Below, in pieces: positions 6,612 to 9,083 of a stretch of DNA of 9,083 nucleotides (position 1 is its first letter; every line of letters begins with the position of its first letter). Both the position numbers and the translations under genes were made by a program. Source of the stretch: Actinomycetes bacterium (GTDB lineage Bacteria > Actinomycetota > Acidimicrobiia > Spongiisociales > UBA5794). The stretch covers positions 1 through 9,083 of the forward strand of contig JAMBLK010000232.1 in assembly GCA_023336855.1 (NCBI GenBank), in the 5' to 3' direction. The notes under the pieces are model-generated. The model was not told where the DNA came from. It saw only the letters and a list, made by a program, of their open reading frames with translations, and searched no databases.

Positions 6612-7775
6612 ATGAGAGAATCCCTGCGGTCGTTGTTGGCCGAACCCCGCGTTCCGAATCCGCCCGTTCGGGTGTGGCGTGACTGGGCGATCCTTGCGGT
6701 GATGGGGATCTCGGTGGTTCTCGAGCTCCTCCTGCGCGACGACATCCTCTGGCCCCTCGCAGCGGTCGCTCTTGTGGTCGTACTGATGGTCGCCGTCTTC
6801 TGGCGGCGAACCCACCCGCTTCTGGGCGTAGCCATCACCTTCGGTGCGTTGATCGCCGTGAGCCTTGCCGATGCCATCGCCGGAACCGGTGAATTCGGCC
6901 TGTACACGACCGTATTCCTGGTGCTGCTCCCCTATGCCCTATTTCGGTGGGCATCGGGTCGAGATGCCGCAATCGGGCTGGCAATCCTCGGTGTCCTCTA
7001 TCTCCAAGGTGTGTTCACTGCGGTGGCACAGTCAACAAGTACCGTGATGTTCGAGGCCCTGCTCGGGGGCGCCGTGTTCTTCCTTCTACCTGCAACGGTC
7101 GGTGCGCTGGTCCGCTATGAAGTCATGGTTCGTGCCAGTGATTTGGAACGCGTCAAGCTCCGCGAGCGCGAACAGCTCGCCCGGGAACTGCATGACACGG
7201 TCGCCCATCATGTTTCTGCGATTGCTATCCAGGCGCAGGCAGGTCGCACAGTGGCTACGTCTCATCCCGAAGCTGCAACGCGTGCCCTCGAGGTCATCGA
7301 GGAAGAAGCGTCCCGTACGCTTGCCGAAATGCGTCTCATGGTGAGTGCCCTTCGCGACGACCAAACAGCGGACCTCGCCCCACAGCGCGGCGTGGGGGAC
7401 ATCGAGCGCCTCGCCCGCAACGCTGGCACCGCACCCGCTGTCACTGTTGAGCTGTCGGGAGACCTCAACGATCTTGGTTCGTCGGTCGATGCGGCCGTGT
7501 ATCGCATTGCTCAGGAATCGATCACGAACGCCGTGAAACACGCACACAATGCGAGCCGCATCGAGGTCTCGGTGACCGGCGATGACACCGATGTGCGACT
7601 GTCAGTGCGTGACGACGGTGACATGGACTCGACTAGCCGGGCCCTGTCCGGCTACGGCATCGTGGGAATGAACGAGCGAACCACCCTCCTCGGCGGGACA
7701 CTCGAGGCGGGCCCGAACCCGGATCGGGGATGGACCGTCAACGCGGTGCTGCCAAAGACGGGGGCCCAGATATGA
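6612..7775 (+). CDS. Two-component sensor histidine kinase (HisKA_3/NarL-partner type)
   Basis: This protein of 387 residues (388 if the adjoining GTG at 6609 is used) senses a signal at the membrane and phosphorylates the response regulator encoded after it. The N-terminal half (about 24-170) has five or six membrane helices and no large extracellular loop, an intramembrane-sensing layout. The dimerisation/phosphoacceptor region contains REREQLARELHDTVAHHVSA with the catalytic histidine at about residue 194. A HATPase_c domain follows, with N-box QESITNAVKHAHN (Asn near 306), G1 region RDDGDMD and G2 region GYGIVGMNER. The stop codon overlaps the next start as ATGA. No ribosome binding site precedes either start, so a leaderless message is possible. 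Divergence from an MMPL transporter suggests envelope-stress or lipid/drug sensing. Confidence 0.93.
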   Translation: MRESLRSLLAEPRVPNPPVRVWRDWAILAVMGISVVLELLLRDDILWPLAAVALVVVLMVAVFWRRTHPLLGVAITFGALIAVSLADAIAGTGEFGLYTTVFLVLLPYALFRWASGRDAAIGLAILGVLYLQGVFTAVAQSTSTVMFEALLGGAVFFLLPATVGALVRYEVMVRASDLERVKLREREQLARELHDTVAHHVSAIAIQAQAGRTVATSHPEAATRALEVIEEEASRTLAEMRLMVSALRDDQTADLAPQRGVGDIERLARNAGTAPAVTVELSGDLNDLGSSVDAAVYRIAQESITNAVKHAHNASRIEVSVTGDDTDVRLSVRDDGDMDSTSRALSGYGIVGMNERTTLLGGTLEAGPNPDRGWTVNAVLPKTGAQI

Positions 7776-8422
7776 CCGTCCGTGTCCTCGTCGCTGACGA
7801 CCAGGAACTGGTCCGTACGGGTCTGACGATGATCCTCGATGCGCAACCCGACATTGAAGTCGTCGGCGAGGCCGTGGACGGCCGCGAAGCGGTGACACTT
7901 GCGAAGGAATTGCGCCCCGACGTGTGCCTGTTCGATATCCGCATGCCTGAGATGGACGGTCTCGAAGCAACGCGAGTACTTGCGGGGCCCGACGTGGACG
8001 ACCCGATGGCGATCGTCATCATCACCACGTTCGATCTCGACGAATACGTCCATGGCGCTCTCAAGGCAGGAGCTCGCGGTTTCCTGCTCAAAGACGCAGG
8101 TCCCGAACTCCTGGTCCAGGCGATCCATGCAGCCGCCAACGGTGATGCGCTCATCGCTCCGAGTGTGACAGCTCGTCTCTTGGCGGAGTTTGCGCGCTCA
8201 GCCGAGCAAGCCGAACCGTTCCAGCCAGCGTGGCCCTTGACCGAGCGCGAGGAGGAGGTCCTCCTCACCGTGGCACGGGGCCGCACCAACGCCGAGATAG
8301 GCGAGGAACTCCACATCAGCCTCGGCACCGTCAAGGCCCACGTCGCGAGTCTCATGACCAAGCTAGAGGCCCGCAACCGCGTCGAACTCGCCATCTGGTC
8401 ATACGAGACCGACCGCATCTGA
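7772..8422 (+). CDS. NarL/FixJ-family response regulator
   Basis: This 216-residue transcription factor is activated by the preceding kinase. The receiver domain (1-120) has the acidic pair D9-D10, the phosphoacceptor D55 in LFDIRMPEMDG, the switch threonine in IITTF (T85/T86) and the conserved lysine K107 in FLLKDA. After a linker, the LuxR-type helix-turn-helix (about 155-212) is complete: LTEREEEVLLTVARGRTNAE followed by IGEELHISLGTVKAHVASLM, with the usual TVK recognition helix. I chose the ATG overlapping the kinase stop (ATGA); the in-frame ATG at 7730 would add 14 residues unlike a receiver start. Likely targets are the divergent transporter and its own operon. All key residues are intact. 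Confidence 0.95.
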   Translation: MTVRVLVADDQELVRTGLTMILDAQPDIEVVGEAVDGREAVTLAKELRPDVCLFDIRMPEMDGLEATRVLAGPDVDDPMAIVIITTFDLDEYVHGALKAGARGFLLKDAGPELLVQAIHAAANGDALIAPSVTARLLAEFARSAEQAEPFQPAWPLTEREEEVLLTVARGRTNAEIGEELHISLGTVKAHVASLMTKLEARNRVELAIWSYETDRI

Positions 8423-8553
8423 GCCAGCCGTCACCGCGTTGCACGCTGTGTATTGCGAACCTCCCCGGGATTCAGCCAAGGTCTGGAGTGCCACGGGTCT
8501 TGCCAAGGCATCCTTCGGGATTCATGCAGCTGGAGATCGGTCGCGCTATTCCC

Positions 8554-8567
8554 CTCCGACGTCGGAG
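8554..8567. promoter_or_regulatory. Perfect 14-bp palindrome
   Basis: CTCCGAC-GTCGGAG is perfectly self-complementary. It lies in noncoding DNA downstream of the response regulator. It may be a protein-binding site with no gene start nearby; no function can be assigned. Confidence 0.3.
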
Positions 8568-8663
8568 CACTCATCCGACGGCTCGATGACATCGCGACCC
8601 GAGACCTCACGGCCCATACGCGGCCCAACGAACGCACACGGAGAGTTGAATTCGGCGGGAGAT

Positions 8664-8691
8664 GACAGAAACCCCCGCTCTCCCAGGGGTT
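8664..8691 (-). terminator. Terminator-like hairpin downstream of the tRNA fragment
   Basis: On the minus strand, AACCCC (8686-8691) pairs with GGGGTT (8670-8675) across a ten-base loop, followed by TCTGTC, so the T-run is short (TTT). It begins only four bases past the CCA of the tRNA-Arg fragment, where a tRNA terminator is expected. Its presence suggests that this side is the original chromosomal flank of the tRNA gene. Confidence 0.5.
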
Positions 8692-8695
8692 CCGA

Positions 8696-8740
8696 TGGCA
8701 CGCCCGGAGGGACTCGAACCCCCAACCTCCTGATCCGTAG
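8696..8740 (-). other. 3' half of tRNA-Arg(ACG): probable attachment site
   Basis: On the minus strand the parts are in exact register: anticodon loop CTACGGA (8734-8740, anticodon ACG), 3' anticodon stem TCAGG (8729-8733), variable loop AGGTT (8724-8728), T-arm GGGGG-TTCGAGT-CCCTC (8707-8723), acceptor 3' strand CGGGCGT (8700-8706), discriminator G (8699) and CCA (8696-8698). The five bases before the loop, GAGGT, cannot pair with TCAGG, and no D-arm or 5' acceptor follows upstream, so similarity stops at the anticodon loop. Tyrosine recombinases commonly use the tRNA anticodon-loop-to-3'-end segment as their core site; a free 3' half marks the far end of an integrated element. Confidence 0.75.
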
Positions 8741-8750
8741 ACCTCCAAGC

Positions 8751-8810
8751 GGTGTCCACCGGTGTCCACAGCCGTCCACGCAGCCCGGGATATAGCGGTT
8801 CCGTGTCCAC
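8751..8810. repeat. Phased GTCCAC direct repeats beside the attachment site
   Basis: GTCCAC occurs at 8754, 8764 and 8774, an exact 10-bp period, and again at 8805, 31 bases further, about three helical turns. The longer unit GGTGTCCAC is shared by the first two, and GTGTCCACAGCCGT by the second and fourth. Sites on one face of the helix next to a recombination core are what arm-type integrase or excisionase sites look like. The repeats are seen; the role is inferred. Confidence 0.6.
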
Positions 8811-8823
8811 AGCCGTGCAGGGC

Positions 8824-8847
8824 GATTGGCTCCCAGATTGGCTCCCA
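8824..8847. repeat. Perfect 12-bp tandem duplication
   Basis: GATTGGCTCCCA is present twice head to tail with no mismatch (8824-8835 and 8836-8847). It lies on the presumed element side of the tRNA fragment and is noncoding as far as can be seen. It may be a further recombinase-binding site or a simple slippage duplication. Confidence 0.75.
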
Positions 8848-8898
8848 CGGCACGGCCGCTGACAATCCTCGGATCCAGTAGCCGGGGATACATCGACG

Positions 8899-8942
8899 AT
8901 CGTGAGCAGTGGCTGCGTTCTCACGATATCGTGATATCGTGA
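8899..8942. promoter_or_regulatory. Operator array and probable leaderless promoter of the RHH gene
   Basis: ATCGTGA occurs at 8899-8905, 8928-8934 and 8936-8942, and its complement TCACGAT at 8921-8927. The middle pair forms the perfect 14-bp palindrome at 8921-8934, and the last two copies are 8 bp apart, a spacing that suits ribbon-helix-helix dimers binding side by side. TATCGT (8935-8940, TANNNT) sits six bases before the ATG, where the -10 of a leaderless transcript would be. Bound antitoxin would cover this promoter. Confidence 0.6.
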
Positions 8943-8946
8943 TTGC

Positions 8947-9083
8947 ATGACAAAACAGACCACCGTACGTCTACCCGAAGACCTCGCCGACGAAGCTGAG
9001 GCTGTCGCCCGGGTCGAGGGCACCAGCGTCAACGCCCTGATCGTCGATGCCCTCACGACCGAGATCGAGCGGATCCGACGAGA
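8947..9083 (+). CDS. Ribbon-helix-helix (CopG/Arc-type) antitoxin-like protein, cut by window end
   Basis: Forty-five codons are visible before the window ends. The start TTVRLPEDLADEAEAVAR is a classic ribbon-helix-helix opening: the strand TTVRLP contacts DNA, the first helix follows, then EGTSVNALIVDALTTEIERI gives the turn and second helix. Such proteins are usually DNA-binding antitoxins that repress their own operon together with a toxin encoded just downstream. No ribosome binding site is seen before the ATG; a -10-like TATCGT six bases upstream suggests a leaderless message. The upstream ATCGTGA array fits autoregulation. The partner, possibly a Fic/Doc, PIN or RelE-type toxin, would lie beyond position 9083 and cannot be confirmed. 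The gene sits on the presumed element side of a tRNA attachment site. Confidence 0.8.
   Translation, partial: MTKQTTVRLPEDLADEAEAVARVEGTSVNALIVDALTTEIERIRR

Larger units (their letters stand above)
8423..8946. other. Noncoding stretch with tRNA fragment and repeats (element junction)
   Basis: No gene is supportable here. Between 8423 and 8660 I see only a 9-bp direct repeat CGGGATTCA at 8466 and 8516, a weak stem AAGG-CAT-CCTT (8505-8515) and the palindrome at 8554-8567. The rest holds a terminator-like hairpin, a tRNA 3' half, phased GTCCAC boxes, a tandem repeat and an operator array, listed separately. Reading frames here give GTRTPNLLIRRP and EVGGSSPSGRA, typical artefacts of reading across a tRNA 3' end. 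Confidence 0.7.

Noticed and set aside
7738..8418. A 226-residue open frame on the minus strand opposite the response regulator
   Set aside because: It is an exact antisense shadow of a gene with all receiver and LuxR motifs. Its translation is a Ser/Arg/Thr-rich string without family features.
8696..8800. A complete tRNA-Arg gene on the minus strand
   Set aside because: The anticodon stem cannot pair, and there is no D-arm or 5' acceptor strand in the upstream sequence.
8751..8847. A CRISPR array made of the GTCCAC repeats
   Set aside because: The shared units are too short, the spacers are only a few bases long and two neighbouring units differ; there are no cas genes.
8431..9056. Minus-strand frames from the RHH region through the tRNA fragment
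   Set aside because: Their EVGGSSPSGRA and LGVRVPPG stretches come from translating the tRNA 3' end. They do not form an integrase C-terminus that I can recognise.

Overview
The window is GC-rich, with short intergenic gaps, GTG and probably leaderless starts, an MmpL-type transporter and TetR, Rrf2 and NarL-type regulators. This points to an actinobacterium; an Acidimicrobiia-like lineage is possible, but I cannot fix it from sequence alone. No rRNA, CRISPR array or intact tRNA is present.

Layout. (1) 147-1997: a zinc-independent MDR oxidoreductase (minus strand) diverges from a TetR-family regulator (plus strand). Their shared promoter region holds a 13-bp palindrome of TetR-operator form beside a -35/-10 pair for the oxidoreductase, and a 9-bp perfect hairpin lies in its leader. 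This looks like a self-contained repressor/target pair. (2) 1998-2214: noncoding, with a decayed piece resembling the 3' half of a tRNA, then a promoter dyad. (3) 2215-3837: an Rrf2-family regulator without cysteines, a weak terminator, then a two-gene unit of a four-helix membrane protein and a SAM-dependent methyltransferase joined by a GTGA overlap. The TTGATC motif occurs in the dyads in front of both the Rrf2 gene and this unit, suggesting a local regulon. (4) 3838-4145: a 308-bp noncoding gap between convergent genes, with two long-range inverted repeats. (5) 4146-8422: an MMPL/RND transporter (minus strand) diverges from a histidine kinase/response regulator pair with an ATGA overlap. 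Such two-component systems often control the adjacent transporter.

(6) 8423-9083 is the most telling part. On the minus strand, 8696-8740 is exactly the 3' half of a tRNA-Arg(ACG), from the anticodon loop to an encoded CCA, with no matching 5' half. A hairpin resembling a tRNA terminator lies on its left. On its right are four GTCCAC boxes, three of them at an exact 10-bp period, a perfect 12-bp tandem repeat, and a ribbon-helix-helix antitoxin-like gene behind an array of ATCGTGA operator half-sites; the window cuts this gene off. I read this as the right-hand chromosomal junction (att site) of an integrated element that continues beyond the window, probably carrying a toxin-antitoxin pair near its edge. 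No integrase lies inside the window, so this remains an inference.
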